DNA from: Bacillus sp. AFS073361
GTDB taxonomy: Bacteria; Bacillota; Bacilli; Bacillales; Cytobacillaceae
Assembly (NCBI RefSeq): GCF_002567005.1
Contig: NZ_NUZU01000043.1
Coordinates: forward strand, 51,704-84,125
Direction: 5' to 3'
Length of the DNA stretch: 32,422 nucleotides
Positions 7,612 through 16,181 of the stretch are shown here, piece by piece. The position numbers were made by a program, and so were the translations under genes. Numbering within the stretch: the first letter of the stretch is position 1; every line of letters begins with the position of its first letter. The notes under the pieces are model-generated. The model made no database searches. It was not told where the DNA came from and was given only the letters and a program-made list of their open reading frames with translations.

Positions 7612-8388
7612 CTATAAGATGCTTTTACCTTGATAACCTAAACAACTTGAAATCTCAGCTGCAGCCCTTGTAATTCCAGCTATTACTTGTGGCAGCTTAT
7701 GCTCATCAAGTCTCACTTTAGGGGCTGCACAGCTAATAGAAGCGATTACATTTCCTTGATGATTAAAAATTGGAGCAGCAATACATTTCAACCCCAACTC
7801 AATTTCCTCATCATCAACCGCATACCCTTGCTCACGAATGGCATGTAACTGTTCTTTAATCTCCTCAATATTTGTCATCGTGTGTTTCGTGAACGTTTCC
7901 AAAGGGATTGACGATAAGATTCTATTTACCTCATTTTCGTTTAAATGAGCAAGGATTGACTTCCCTACCCCAGTACTATGAAAGGGAGCTCTTTTTCCAA
8001 TTTGCGAATAAATAGTAAGGGCACTTTGTCCTTCTACCTTTTCAATGTAAATAATTTCATCTCGTTGTAAGGAAACTAAGTGAACGGTTTCATTTAGTTC
8101 ATCGACTAACTCTCTAATTATTGGCTTTGCAACTTTCGCAATATCAAGATTTTTCCCGACAAAATTGCCAAGCTCAAATAATTTGATCCCCGGCTTATAC
8201 TTTGAATCTTCAGGATTTTGTTGAAGATAACCTCTATGTTCTAAGGTCTTGATGATTCCGTGAACTGTACTTTTTGATAAATTTAAATGCTCACTAATCT
8301 CTTTGATACTTAGTTCTGGTTTAGTTACCAAAAATAATTCAAGGATATCAGCAGCTCTTTCAACAGACTGAATTAAGCGTTCTGACAC
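7612..8388 (-). CDS. IclR-family transcriptional regulator
   Basis: An N-terminal winged helix-turn-helix (about residues 5-65: 'SVERAADILELF', 'LSKSTVHGIIKTLEHRGY') followed by an IclR effector-binding domain ('FHSTGVGKSILAHL', 'GYAVDDEEIELGLKCIAAPI'). I choose the GTG at 8388 (258 residues) because GGGGAGG lies six bases upstream; an ATG at 8412 adds 8 residues but has no ribosome site. It is the first gene of the minus-strand set with acetaldehyde dehydrogenase and aldolase, so it probably controls that pathway. IclR proteins often respond to aromatic or short-chain acids; the effector here is not known. Confidence 0.88.
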   Translation of the reverse strand: MSERLIQSVERAADILELFLVTKPELSIKEISEHLNLSKSTVHGIIKTLEHRGYLQQNPEDSKYKPGIKLFELGNFVGKNLDIAKVAKPIIRELVDELNETVHLVSLQRDEIIYIEKVEGQSALTIYSQIGKRAPFHSTGVGKSILAHLNENEVNRILSSIPLETFTKHTMTNIEEIKEQLHAIREQGYAVDDEEIELGLKCIAAPIFNHQGNVIASISCAAPKVRLDEHKLPQVIAGITRAAAEISSCLGYQGKSIL

Positions 8389-8415
8389 GTCCACCCTCCC
8401 CTTGTTCGACATTAT

Positions 8416-8477
8416 CGAATGCCGTTCGTATTTATTAAGGATAATTTAATAGTAACTCTCGTTCATTATTCTGTCAA
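8416..8477 (-). promoter_or_regulatory. promoter of the iclR-dehydrogenase-aldolase operon
   Basis: On the minus strand a consensus TTGACA (8472-8477) is followed after 17 bp by TACTAT (8449-8454). Downstream, CGAA-N5-TTCG (8416-8428) and a related GAACGA in the spacer could be regulator half-sites. The promoter is good; the operator reading is weak. Confidence 0.5.
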
Positions 8478-8526
8478 TCTTTTAAATATTTAGTTAAAGG
8501 GTTTCATTTACCTTTGACATATTAAA

Positions 8527-8561
8527 AAAAGAGCCTGATTTCTAATAGAAATCAGGCTTCT
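8527..8561 (-). terminator. intrinsic terminator of the HesB-like gene
   Basis: AGCCTGATTTC (8532-8542) and GAAATCAGGCT (8548-8558) form an 11-bp perfect stem with a 5-base loop. On the minus strand it is followed by a run of seven T (plus-strand A-run 8524-8530) and starts right after the stop codon of the gene at 8563. Confidence 0.9.
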
Positions 8562-8562
8562 T

Positions 8563-8832
8563 TTACAGAATATCAAATTGTTTAAAACCAGTGGTATCAG
8601 GGATATAATCTAATGTTTTATGATTGAAATAATGGCACTCAGCATTATCAATGATAAAATGGAGCCCATCCTTAGTAATTTCTGTATCATTAGACTGAAT
8701 TGTTTCTTCCAATGTCACTTTTACTTTCATAAAACAACTTTTTCGCATTTGCAAGCGTATCAATTGATTTGAGCCAGCTACCGTTATTCTATCTTGTAGT
8801 TCGGCTTTTGCATTTTCAGTTAATCTAAACAC
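8563..8832 (-). CDS. HesB/IscA-like (Fe-S biogenesis fold) protein
   Basis: An 89-residue protein with the general pattern of Bacillus HesB-like proteins of the Fe-S_biosyn family: N-terminal 'LTENAKAELQDRI', a central cysteine (C33) and an ending like 'DYIPDTTGFKQFDIL'. It lacks the C-terminal CxC pair of true A-type carriers (only C33 and C66 are present), so an iron-sulfur scaffold role is doubtful. The start is GTG at 8832 with GGGGTGG (8837-8843) upstream. It is separated from SelO by a terminator at 8862-8888, so it is transcribed alone or by readthrough. Confidence 0.6.
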   Translation of the reverse strand: MFRLTENAKAELQDRITVAGSNQLIRLQMRKSCFMKVKVTLEETIQSNDTEITKDGLHFIIDNAECHYFNHKTLDYIPDTTGFKQFDIL

Positions 8833-8853
8833 GAAACCACCCCTGTCTTCATT

Positions 8854-8890
8854 AAAAAAACAATGCTATCCATATAAAGGATAGCATTAT
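8854..8890 (-). terminator. intrinsic terminator of the selO operon
   Basis: AATGCTATCC (8862-8871) and GGATAGCATT (8879-8888) make a perfect 10-bp stem with a 7-base loop. Read on the minus strand it is followed by TGTTTTTTT. It lies between the SelO stop (8920) and the HesB-like start (8832). Confidence 0.88.
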
Positions 8891-8919
8891 CTTGTACTTC
8901 AAGTAAATTACACGATTGC

Positions 8920-10389
8920 TTAAGTACCACAATAGGTTCGGTAAGGCAGGTTTGATTTTTCCGGAAGTTTACAGTATTCGGCTTGTTCTGGGGAGTGAGC
9001 GTATGGGTTTGAAAGGACAATCAGCAGCTTCTCCATTACACTGTAGTCTTCTTGATCCACGGCAGCATCGAGTGCAGCCTCCACCCGGTGATTACGTGGT
9101 ATTACCGCAGGATTGCTGTTACGCATTAACTGATGAGAATCAGCGGTTGATTCCTGCTGTCTGCCAAGGCGTGCCTGCCATTGCTTAAACCACTCTTTAA
9201 ATTCTGAAGTCTCCACTAGGAGCGTTTCATCCAGTCTTTCAATGGTTAAGGCTCGGAAAGTGTTCGTATAGTCTGCCTGATTCTTCTCCATTATATTGAG
9301 GAGGTTTTCAACAATGGTTGCGTCCTCATCCTCTTCATTAAATATCCCTAATTTTGCTCTCATCCCAGAAAGCCAATTGCTTTGATACAAATCCATATAT
9401 TTTGAAATCTCATCCTGTGCCAGTTTGACAGACTCTTCCTGATTATCATGAATTAGCGGCAGAAGGGTCTCTGCAAATCGGGCGAGATTCCAACCAGCAA
9501 TATACGGCTGATTACCATAAGCATAGCGGCCTTGAGTATCAATGGAACTGAATACTGTTGCTGGGTCATACGTATCCATGAATGCGCATGGCCCGTAATC
9601 GATTGTTTCTCCACTGATCGTCATGTTATCGGTATTCATGACACCATGGATGAAGCCTACTTGTTGCCATTTAGCAACTAACGCTGCCTGTTGTTTAATC
9701 ACTTCCTGGAGCAAGGTAAGATATCGATTCTCATCCGTTTCAACATCTGGATAGTGGCGATTCAGTGCATAGTCAGCAAGAGCCCGAAGTTCTTCGATCG
9801 TTCCCCATTTCGCAGCAAATTGAAAAGTACCGACGCGAAGATGACTGGAGGCTATACGTGTCAAAACGGCACCAGGCAAGGTCCTTTCGCGGAATACTGG
9901 CTCTCCTGTTGTCACAACTGCTAGACTGCGCGTGGTCGGGATCCCGAGGGAATGCATGCTTTCGCTGATAATGTATTCGCGCAGCATCGGCCCGAGTGCC
10001 GCTCGACCATCACCGCCGCGGGAGTACGGTGTCCTTCCTGGACCCTTGAGTTGAATATCAATTCGTTCCCCTTTTGGAGTTATTTGTTCTCCAAGTAAAA
10101 TAGCCCGGCCATCGCCTAATTTCGTAAAATGCCCAAATTGATGCCCTGCGTATGCTTGGGCAATCGGCATTGCTCCATCGGGTATCTTGTTACCCGCAAA
10201 CACTACAACGCCAGCATCACTTTCAAGTGCTTGAGCATTCAAACCTAAGTCAGCCGCCAGTGGACGGTTTAGAATAATCGACTCCGGTGATCGCACTGGT
10301 GTTGGTTCAGTCCTGGTAAAAAATATGTCAGGAAGCCGGGAATAACTGTTATCAAAGTTCCAGCCAATATCTACTTTTTCTGTTGCCAT
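8920..10389 (-). CDS. selO: protein adenylyltransferase SelO (YdiU family)
   Basis: A pseudokinase-fold enzyme that transfers AMP from ATP to protein side chains; E. coli SelO is linked to the response to oxidative stress. The 489 residues carry the family motifs: GHQFG (residues 82-86), LKGPGRTPYSRGGDGRA (114-130, with lysine K115), NTDNM (252-256, catalytic N/D) and DYGP (264-267, metal-binding D264). The penultimate segment YCGT keeps the C-terminal cysteine that is selenocysteine in eukaryotic SelO. The start has AGGGGGAT upstream. It is the last gene of an apparent operon with the YgjP-like peptidase and the DUF1456 protein (gaps of 33 and 32 bases), ended by a strong terminator. Confidence 0.93.
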   Translation of the reverse strand: MATEKVDIGWNFDNSYSRLPDIFFTRTEPTPVRSPESIILNRPLAADLGLNAQALESDAGVVVFAGNKIPDGAMPIAQAYAGHQFGHFTKLGDGRAILLGEQITPKGERIDIQLKGPGRTPYSRGGDGRAALGPMLREYIISESMHSLGIPTTRSLAVVTTGEPVFRERTLPGAVLTRIASSHLRVGTFQFAAKWGTIEELRALADYALNRHYPDVETDENRYLTLLQEVIKQQAALVAKWQQVGFIHGVMNTDNMTISGETIDYGPCAFMDTYDPATVFSSIDTQGRYAYGNQPYIAGWNLARFAETLLPLIHDNQEESVKLAQDEISKYMDLYQSNWLSGMRAKLGIFNEEDEDATIVENLLNIMEKNQADYTNTFRALTIERLDETLLVETSEFKEWFKQWQARLGRQQESTADSHQLMRNSNPAVIPRNHRVEAALDAAVDQEDYSVMEKLLIVLSNPYAHSPEQAEYCKLPEKSNLPYRTYCGT

Positions 10390-10421
10390 CGTATCCCCCT
10401 TTTTTGTTTCTAGTATGTAAT

Positions 10422-10919
10422 TTAGGATTCCCTATATTTTAATGCCAATCCTTTTAAGAAATTCCGAGCGAATTTATCCCCGCACTCTTTATAATTTTTA
10501 TGCCCTTCTTTTCTTAATAAGGCACCGAGTTCACCTTTTGTTACAGTTATTCCTGCACTTTCGAATATTTCGAGAAGATCCTCAGTCGTTAATGCCAGTG
10601 CTATTTTTACTTTCTTCAGGAGGAGATTATTTATGTTTGCGCTTTTCTTTATTGACGCTTCGGGTGTATCAGGTTGTCCTGGTTTGGGCTCTTGTTTGCC
10701 TCTTTTATAAATAATAAGACCGTTTAAGAATGAATCGAACATACTGTTATTACATTTTATTTGTTCGTCATATCCAGCCTCATCATCTGATTTTGTAAGA
10801 ACCTTTACCACCTCAGGAACGGTTACTTCCACTCCGCCAAGTTTAAATATTTCTGCCATCTCTTTATTTTTTAACTCTAGTGCATATCTTAAACGAATAA
10901 GTAAATCATTATTATCCAT
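10422..10919 (-). CDS. DUF1456 protein (YehS-like)
   Basis: A 165-residue protein made of two copies of the DUF1456 unit, each starting 'NNxLL(I)(R/K)(L/K)(V/R)..AL.L...(D/E)(L/M).EIF...G..V' (about residues 3-70 and 97-163). The repeated 'EIFxxxG..(V)T' core is easy to see in both halves. The family is of unknown function; E. coli YehS is a member. A linker rich in K and P (about 72-92) joins the halves. AAAGGAGG stands upstream of the start. It sits between the YgjP-like peptidase and selO in the same operon, with about 32 bases on each side. Confidence 0.88.
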   Translation of the reverse strand: MDNNDLLIRLRYALELKNKEMAEIFKLGGVEVTVPEVVKVLTKSDDEAGYDEQIKCNNSMFDSFLNGLIIYKRGKQEPKPGQPDTPEASIKKSANINNLLLKKVKIALALTTEDLLEIFESAGITVTKGELGALLRKEGHKNYKECGDKFARNFLKGLALKYRES

Positions 10920-10952
10920 CCAAAATCCTCCTTTTAAGTTTGGTGTTCATAG

Positions 10953-11660
10953 TCAAACCGTCATTTTCCAACTTGATAATGACAGCCAGTTCTCTTGCTC
11001 TTTATAATCGGGGAGTATTTTACCAACAAGGCGCCAAAAGGAACGATCATGATTAAGATGGACCATATGGCACATTTCGTGAACGACTACATAGTCAATC
11101 ACCTGCTGTGGTGCCATCGCCAACTTCCAATTGAAGGTTAACTGCTGCCTGGAATCACAGGTTCCCCAATTGCTGTTATTATCTGAAATACGGATAGACC
11201 GTGGTTTTGTTTTAAAATCCTTTTGATAAGAACGAATACTCCGTTCTACCAACCTTTTACATTCTTGATAATAAAATCGTTTTAAGGCTTGTTTTATTTT
11301 TGCATCCTCGAGTTGTTTAACTACTATTTTTAACATTTCCCCCTCAAAAACTACATAGTCTTGTAAGATATTTATATCTTGAGATACCTTAATAGGATAT
11401 TCTTTTCCTAAATAAAGGAAGATTTCACCTTGATCATAGATCTTCACTTTTTGCCCCAGAAGTCTATCCTTCATTTCCTTTGATTTTTGCTGGATCCAAT
11501 CCCATTTTTCCTCTATTAATTGAAATACACGTTCATCAGTTGTTCCTCTAGGGACTTGGACTTGAATATTGCCATAAACATCTATAGTTATGCCCAACGA
11601 TTCACGTTTTTTATAAACTATCTCAAAACTCATGGTCTGACCTAAATAATTATGTATCAT
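10953..11660 (-). CDS. YgjP-like (DUF45) zinc metallopeptidase
   Basis: A 235-residue predicted soluble zinc protease of the YgjP/DUF45 group. The zinc motif HEMCH (H194, E195, H198) and third ligand H204 (in 'HLNHDRSFW') are intact, as is the preceding 'WGTCDSRQQLTFNW' block typical of the family. The N-terminal half (about 10-150) is a beta-rich domain. In bacteria this family often sits with restriction or repair genes, but here it heads a minus-strand operon with a DUF1456 gene and selO. AGGTGA lies before the ATG; no signal peptide is present. The substrate is unknown. Confidence 0.85.
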   Translation of the reverse strand: MIHNYLGQTMSFEIVYKKRESLGITIDVYGNIQVQVPRGTTDERVFQLIEEKWDWIQQKSKEMKDRLLGQKVKIYDQGEIFLYLGKEYPIKVSQDINILQDYVVFEGEMLKIVVKQLEDAKIKQALKRFYYQECKRLVERSIRSYQKDFKTKPRSIRISDNNSNWGTCDSRQQLTFNWKLAMAPQQVIDYVVVHEMCHMVHLNHDRSFWRLVGKILPDYKEQENWLSLSSWKMTV

Positions 11661-11700
11661 TTAATCACCTGCATTATGACAATAGGTAAAATCAACAGTA

Positions 11701-11734
11701 AAAAAATAAGAGTAGCAATAAAATTCCTACTCTA
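11701..11734 (-). terminator. minus-strand terminator-like hairpin
   Basis: AGAGTAG (11710-11716) pairs with CTACTCT (11728-11734) across 11 bases; on the minus strand it is followed by TATTTTTTT. It lies just upstream of the YgjP operon and may insulate it from transcripts arriving from the VOC gene. Confidence 0.55.
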
Positions 11735-11866
11735 ACTTTGATTTAGTGTATGCCAGATCGAGAGATTTGTCCATGAGAAGCCTCAATTCCAGGGAGAAGT
11801 TAAATTATGTGTAAAATTACCCTTCAAGTATGGGACATTTTTCTTTTTTTAATGCAAAATCTCATC

Positions 11867-11971
11867 AATGGGCGAATTTTTAAGTCTAATGAGCGAATCT
11901 TGGGTTTTAATGAGCGAATTTTGACCTTTCATGGGCGAATCTAGTGTTTCAATGGGCGAATTTATGAAGTA
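11867..11971. repeat. five tandem units with an exact 21-bp period
   Basis: Units begin at 11867, 11888, 11909, 11930 and 11951. Each opens with a conserved 14-base core, consensus AATGRGCGAATYTT (unit 4 starts CATGG), followed by 7 variable T-rich bases. The conserved core and free linker argue against recent slippage duplication. Because 21 is two helix turns, the cores face the same side of the DNA; because it is also seven codons, the plus strand reads as heptads of NGRI/NERI type from an ATG at 11852 to a TAG at 11942. Confidence 0.9.
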
Positions 11972-12011
11972 AAAATCTTTAAGAAAAACTCGAAAATATA
12001 AGAACATAAAT

Positions 12012-12041
12012 AAAGAAAAGCAGATGAATCCGCCTTTCTTT
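12012..12041 (-). terminator. probable terminator of the VOC gene
   Basis: AAAGAAAGGCGGAT (minus strand) pairs imperfectly with ATCTGCTTTTCTTT across a 2-base loop, with a T-rich end running into TTTATTTATG. It lies 27 bases after the VOC stop codon. Confidence 0.55.
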
Positions 12042-12068
12042 ACTTGTTATTCAATTCATTCACCAATT

Positions 12069-12464
12069 CTATTTTGCATTTGCATCTGGTTGATGAATTC
12101 CGAATATATTTCCTTCAGTATCAATATAGTATCCTTGCCACGCCATTCCAGGCAGAGCATATTTAGGCAATGCAACTTTGCCGCCATTTTCAATAATTTT
12201 CGCTTCCGTGGAATCGTAGTTTTCCACTCCCATTGTGCATGCAAATCCATTTAGAGGTTGGTTTGGTACTGGTGGAGCGCTTTGACGCTGCATCAACGCA
12301 CCATTGATTCCAGGCTCATCTTCATTACCAGTCACAGCTCCAAAGTAAGGCATTCCTGCATAATCACTCCAATCCTGAAATGACCATCCGAATACCTCTC
12401 CGTAAAACTTCTTGGCCCGTTCCATATCATCCACATGAATTTCGAAATGAACTAATCTCCCCAT
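12069..12464 (-). CDS. VOC-superfamily (glyoxalase/bleomycin-resistance-like) protein
   Basis: A 131-residue single-gene VOC protein built of two beta-alpha-beta-beta-beta units. The first starts 'LVHFEIHVDDMERAKKFYGEVFGW', giving a candidate metal ligand H6; the second ends 'GYYIDTEGNIFGIHQPD', with the family's D-x-x-G-N-x-(F/I) turn. Many such small proteins in Bacillus are annotated 'glyoxalase' with no proven reaction. AGGAGG lies upstream of the ATG. It is monocistronic, with a hairpin after the stop. I do not assign a substrate. Confidence 0.85.
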   Translation of the reverse strand: MGRLVHFEIHVDDMERAKKFYGEVFGWSFQDWSDYAGMPYFGAVTGNEDEPGINGALMQRQSAPPVPNQPLNGFACTMGVENYDSTEAKIIENGGKVALPKYALPGMAWQGYYIDTEGNIFGIHQPDANAK

Positions 12465-12558
12465 AATTACCTCCTAAGAGTCTTTTATAACCTCTCTATT
12501 ATAGGACATGTATGGAAAAATATTCAATTAATTGAAAAAACTTTTTCTTAGCTTGTGT

Positions 12559-15500
12559 TTATAACACTACTTCTTTCTCCGAACTTAAGGCAGTTTCCTT
12601 TTTTCTAGAAAATAAATTGGCAAGTGCATCTGGAAGAGCCATCAATGCTGGCACAAAAATAGGAAGCAGTATAAAGCAAAGGATAACTAGTCCTGAAATA
12701 ACAGCTATGGCCAGCTCAGATAAAAGTACGATCCCAGCAGGCATTAGTGTAGCAAAGGTACCACCAAGAATGATAACAGCTGCTATAATGACACCGCCTA
12801 TTTGCCTGGAAGCAAGTACGATTGCATCTTTAGCCTGCATATGAGGATATTCCTTAAATCGCATCATTAAGAATATACTATAGTCAACTCCCAGAGCTAC
12901 AATAATAATAAAGGAGAAGAATGGAACAAAGGATGAAATACCTTTAAGTCCCTGCATATCTATGAAAATATAATTTATGATGAACATGGCTGCATAGTAA
13001 GCCCCAACTAAAGATGCCGTAATAAAAACGGGCGTCCAGAAAGATCTTATAACAAAGAATAGGACAAGCAATACGCCGATAATAACAATCGTTGTTGTTT
13101 TATTCAAATCTCTAGTCAATACATTATTCATATCATTTGTAGTCGCACTTGGTCCGGATGTTCCACTCTTTGCATCAGAAAGAACAGTGCCTTTCAATCC
13201 ATCAGAAACCGTTTGATTGATTTGTTCAACAGTCTTTAGAGCATTCTCAGAATATGGATCATCTTTCAAAACAACTAAGAATTTGGTGATTTTTCGATCT
13301 TTGGACATAAACGTATCAAATGATTTTTTAAAGTCCTTGTTTGTCAAAGCTTCCTTTGGAATAAAGAAGGTTTTATTTGTATTAAGCTGTGTTAAGTACC
13401 CATTTGTTTGTCCCAGACCATCCGAAATTTGCTCTAAACCGTTGTTGACATCTGACAGCTTTTCTCCAAAAACACTGAATCCGTTAAGGCCGTCTGCCAA
13501 CTGCTGCTGCCCTGATTTCATCTGGCCAAGTCCATCAGTGACACTATTCATATTCTTTACAATTGTACCAATCCCTGAAGATGCTTGATCAAGTCCAGAT
13601 TCAAGTTTTTTCAGGCCATCTGCCATTTGCGATAAACCGCTGCTTATGGCCGTTAGATTTTTATTGGCTTTTCCAAAACCAGCCGTAACGGCATTATAAT
13701 TAGCATTTAATGTTTGAATACCTTCAGGTGTAATTTGGCCTAATGAGGATGATAATTGATTGATTGTTTGCTTCAATGCTTCATAATTAGCATCATTTTG
13801 AGAACCTGCATAACTTCTGCCTAAGGCCGTCACCATGGATTCCATTTGCGACAAAGCACTTTTCATCCCAAGAAGAGCCTGTGCTGCATCTTGATAGTGG
13901 TTCCCCATCTCTTTATATCCAGCCAGCATCTTCCCATAATTTTCAGCGAGCAATGCCACACCACCGCTCATCTTGGAGAGATTCGTTTCAATGGCAGCGA
14001 TTCCGTTCGTGATCGTTTTTGAGTTCCTTGACCCATCATCTATACCCGCTTGAATTTGCTTTAATCCATCGGTTAACGCATTCATTCCATCTTCAAGCTT
14101 TGCCGTTCCATCCACCATTTGACCCACTTTTGAAAAGTCAGCTGATCCAAATCCATCCTGTGCTTGTTTCAATCCATCATGGATTTGGTCGACACCATCT
14201 TGAGTTTGGGATAAGCCATCTGTAACTGCCCCCATTTGACTGTCAACATAAAAATCGTCAATTGGCTTTCCTTGAGGCTGTGTTATGGAAGAAACCTGTT
14301 TCACTCCCTTAAGGCTCTTTAATCTTTCCGTTATATTATCAATGACTGAAAGAGATTCATTATTATCAAGTGCTTTGCCAGTATCAATAACCACAGTTGC
14401 AGGCATGGCCTGACCTTTGCCAAAATGTTCCGCAACCAAATTAATCGCTTTTGATGAAGTATATTTATTTCCAAGTTCCCCTATGGTATCAAAGTTAAGC
14501 TTTTCCTGATGTAAAAATATCATTGGTCCTAATATTAATAGTATGATTACCGTGGATATTATCGGATGCTTTACAGCAAAGGAAGATGTTTTTCCCCAGA
14601 ACTTGTTTTCCTTATGACCATTTACACTTTTGGATGGCCAGAATAGCTTTTTACCTAGGACCTTCATAACAAATGGTGTTAGGGTCAATATTTCAAGCAA
14701 TAATATAGATACCCCAATGACAACCACTACACCAGATCGATAGATTGGAGATTCTGCAAAAATGAGAGCAAGAAACGCAATAAATACAGTGAGTATACTG
14801 TAAGCAATGGTTTTACCTGCAGTTTTGTATGTGTTTACGATTGATTCATCTATAGAGTGGCCATGTGATAGTTCTTCCTTAAATCGATTAAAAAGAAGGA
14901 TGTTATAATCCGTACCAATCCCAAATAGGATTAGGACCAGAAGCATTTGGGTCAGACTGGTTATTGGAAATCCTGCTTTATCAATTAATTGAGCTGCAAT
15001 TCCCATGGAACAAAGATAGGAAAAAGCTACAGCCACTAAGGAGATTAAAGGTGTAACAACTGACCTGAATGCCAGGATAAGGACGACCAAAATAAAGATA
15101 ACTGTTAATGCAGCACTTTTTTCGACACCTGCTTGAGAAGCCTTCAGATAATCATTATTAATAAAGTCTTCACCGCTCAGATAGTATTCAACAGGTACTT
15201 TATCCAGTTTACTTTCAAACTGTTTTTCGATATCATCAATTTCTCGTCCTTTTTTATCAAGCTTAAAACTCACCATTAGTGTGGTTCCATCTTTAGATAC
15301 TAATGAACTTTTTGCTTCGGGGATACTGAAGGGATCCATGATATCTGCAATTCCAAGCTCTTGGCTGCTATTGGTAATGGATGTTACAGCCTCACCAATT
15401 TTTTTCATTTCATTATCTGATATTTTATTTTTATCATAAAAAACGATAAGGTTATTTACCCCTTCTGTTGTATCCATCTTTTTCAAGATAGTATCTGCCA

Positions 15501-15645
15501 TTACTGAAGGGCTGTCACTACTTGTTCCTTGCTGCCCCTTTTGCCGCAGTATGGCATTGATGTCTGGTTGAATGACTGTAAGCACGATTGTCGCAATCAG
15601 CCAAATTGAAAATATTGCCCAGCGGCCTTTAATAATCTTTCTCAC
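12559..15645 (-). CDS. MMPL/RND-family exporter (YdgH-like)
   Basis: A 1028-residue membrane transporter with two RND-type halves. Residues 8-26 are a first membrane helix; helices cluster about 173-345 and again about 830-1010. The proton-relay motif occurs twice, 'GIGTDYNILLFNRF' (D246) and 'ALGVDYSIFLMMRF'. The large outside region between helix sets (about 460-790) is filled with irregular repeats of the type 'GLxQMxDGLxxL', predicted to form long helical hairpins. It follows its MarR regulator gene by 18 bases, as B. subtilis ydgH follows ydgG, so the pair is probably a regulated export system for a toxic or lipid-like compound. The substrate is not deducible. Confidence 0.9.
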   Translation of the reverse strand: MRKIIKGRWAIFSIWLIATIVLTVIQPDINAILRQKGQQGTSSDSPSVMADTILKKMDTTEGVNNLIVFYDKNKISDNEMKKIGEAVTSITNSSQELGIADIMDPFSIPEAKSSLVSKDGTTLMVSFKLDKKGREIDDIEKQFESKLDKVPVEYYLSGEDFINNDYLKASQAGVEKSAALTVIFILVVLILAFRSVVTPLISLVAVAFSYLCSMGIAAQLIDKAGFPITSLTQMLLVLILFGIGTDYNILLFNRFKEELSHGHSIDESIVNTYKTAGKTIAYSILTVFIAFLALIFAESPIYRSGVVVVIGVSILLLEILTLTPFVMKVLGKKLFWPSKSVNGHKENKFWGKTSSFAVKHPIISTVIILLILGPMIFLHQEKLNFDTIGELGNKYTSSKAINLVAEHFGKGQAMPATVVIDTGKALDNNESLSVIDNITERLKSLKGVKQVSSITQPQGKPIDDFYVDSQMGAVTDGLSQTQDGVDQIHDGLKQAQDGFGSADFSKVGQMVDGTAKLEDGMNALTDGLKQIQAGIDDGSRNSKTITNGIAAIETNLSKMSGGVALLAENYGKMLAGYKEMGNHYQDAAQALLGMKSALSQMESMVTALGRSYAGSQNDANYEALKQTINQLSSSLGQITPEGIQTLNANYNAVTAGFGKANKNLTAISSGLSQMADGLKKLESGLDQASSGIGTIVKNMNSVTDGLGQMKSGQQQLADGLNGFSVFGEKLSDVNNGLEQISDGLGQTNGYLTQLNTNKTFFIPKEALTNKDFKKSFDTFMSKDRKITKFLVVLKDDPYSENALKTVEQINQTVSDGLKGTVLSDAKSGTSGPSATTNDMNNVLTRDLNKTTTIVIIGVLLVLFFVIRSFWTPVFITASLVGAYYAAMFIINYIFIDMQGLKGISSFVPFFSFIIIVALGVDYSIFLMMRFKEYPHMQAKDAIVLASRQIGGVIIAAVIILGGTFATLMPAGIVLLSELAIAVISGLVILCFILLPIFVPALMALPDALANLFSRKKETALSSEKEVVL

Positions 15646-15663
15646 CTTGAATCCTCCATCATT

Positions 15664-16161
15664 CTATTTAGTTTTTTCAGGAAAGTACAAAACATCAAAG
15701 AATTTATGATTATCCATTCCTTCAGCCTCCATTTTTTCCTTCACAGCTGATACCAATAATTCCATGCCTCTTTCAACCATTTTCTGTTCATCAGGGTTTA
15801 ACAGACTTAATACATCTACCAATGACTTATTTGCGATTTCCGAAATGTTCTCATTAATTCCATTTGATAATTCGTTCGAAAGTGAGATTTCCACTGAACG
15901 TTTATCTTTAGGATTAGGAGTTTTCACTAGAAACCCTTTGGAAGTAAGTCGATCAACAATATCTGAAACCGTACTTTGGGTCATCTTAAGATTTTGAGAA
16001 AGATGTTTAATACTGATTTTTTTATGGGCAAACACTTCTCCAATTACCCTTGCTTGGGGAATGGTTACCCCCCTTTCTTCGGAATGTTTCTGCAGACTTT
16101 TCATAATAAAACTTTGCAAAAAATCAATAGATTCACGAATAAAATCGGCTTTGTCCACCAT
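15664..16161 (-). CDS. MarR-family repressor (YdgG-like)
   Basis: A 165-residue winged-helix regulator. The helix-turn-helix region is visible around residues 35-95 ('ISIKHLSQNLKMTQSTVSDIVDRLTSKGFL', then the wing with 'PKDKRSVEISLS'). AAGGAGG stands before the ATG. The gene is followed after 18 bases by the MMPL exporter gene. A 44-bp near-perfect palindrome overlaps the expected transcription start, so the protein very probably represses itself and the exporter until a ligand, perhaps the exported compound, binds. Confidence 0.9.
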   Translation of the reverse strand: MVDKADFIRESIDFLQSFIMKSLQKHSEERGVTIPQARVIGEVFAHKKISIKHLSQNLKMTQSTVSDIVDRLTSKGFLVKTPNPKDKRSVEISLSNELSNGINENISEIANKSLVDVLSLLNPDEQKMVERGMELLVSAVKEKMEAEGMDNHKFFDVLYFPEKTK

Positions 16162-16181
16162 TCACTAACCTCCTTACAAAA

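Larger units (their letters stand above)
11661..12011. other. intergenic region with repeat array, no assigned gene
   Basis: This stretch holds a minus-strand terminator-like hairpin (11701-11734), the 21-bp repeat array (11867-11971), and a short open reading frame through the array (11852-11944) without a ribosome site. No conserved protein is recognisable. Confidence 0.6.

Noticed and set aside
8820..9020. 66-codon minus-strand frame spanning the end of selO
   Set aside because: It overlaps the conserved SelO C-terminus and runs through the terminator hairpin at 8862-8888.
11867..11971. CRISPR-like array
   Set aside because: The 14-base core with 7-base linkers is far too short for repeat-spacer units, and no cas genes are present.
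13217..13588. 123-codon plus-strand frame opposite the MMPL gene
   Set aside because: Arises from the repeated codons of the exporter's helical region; no ribosome site.
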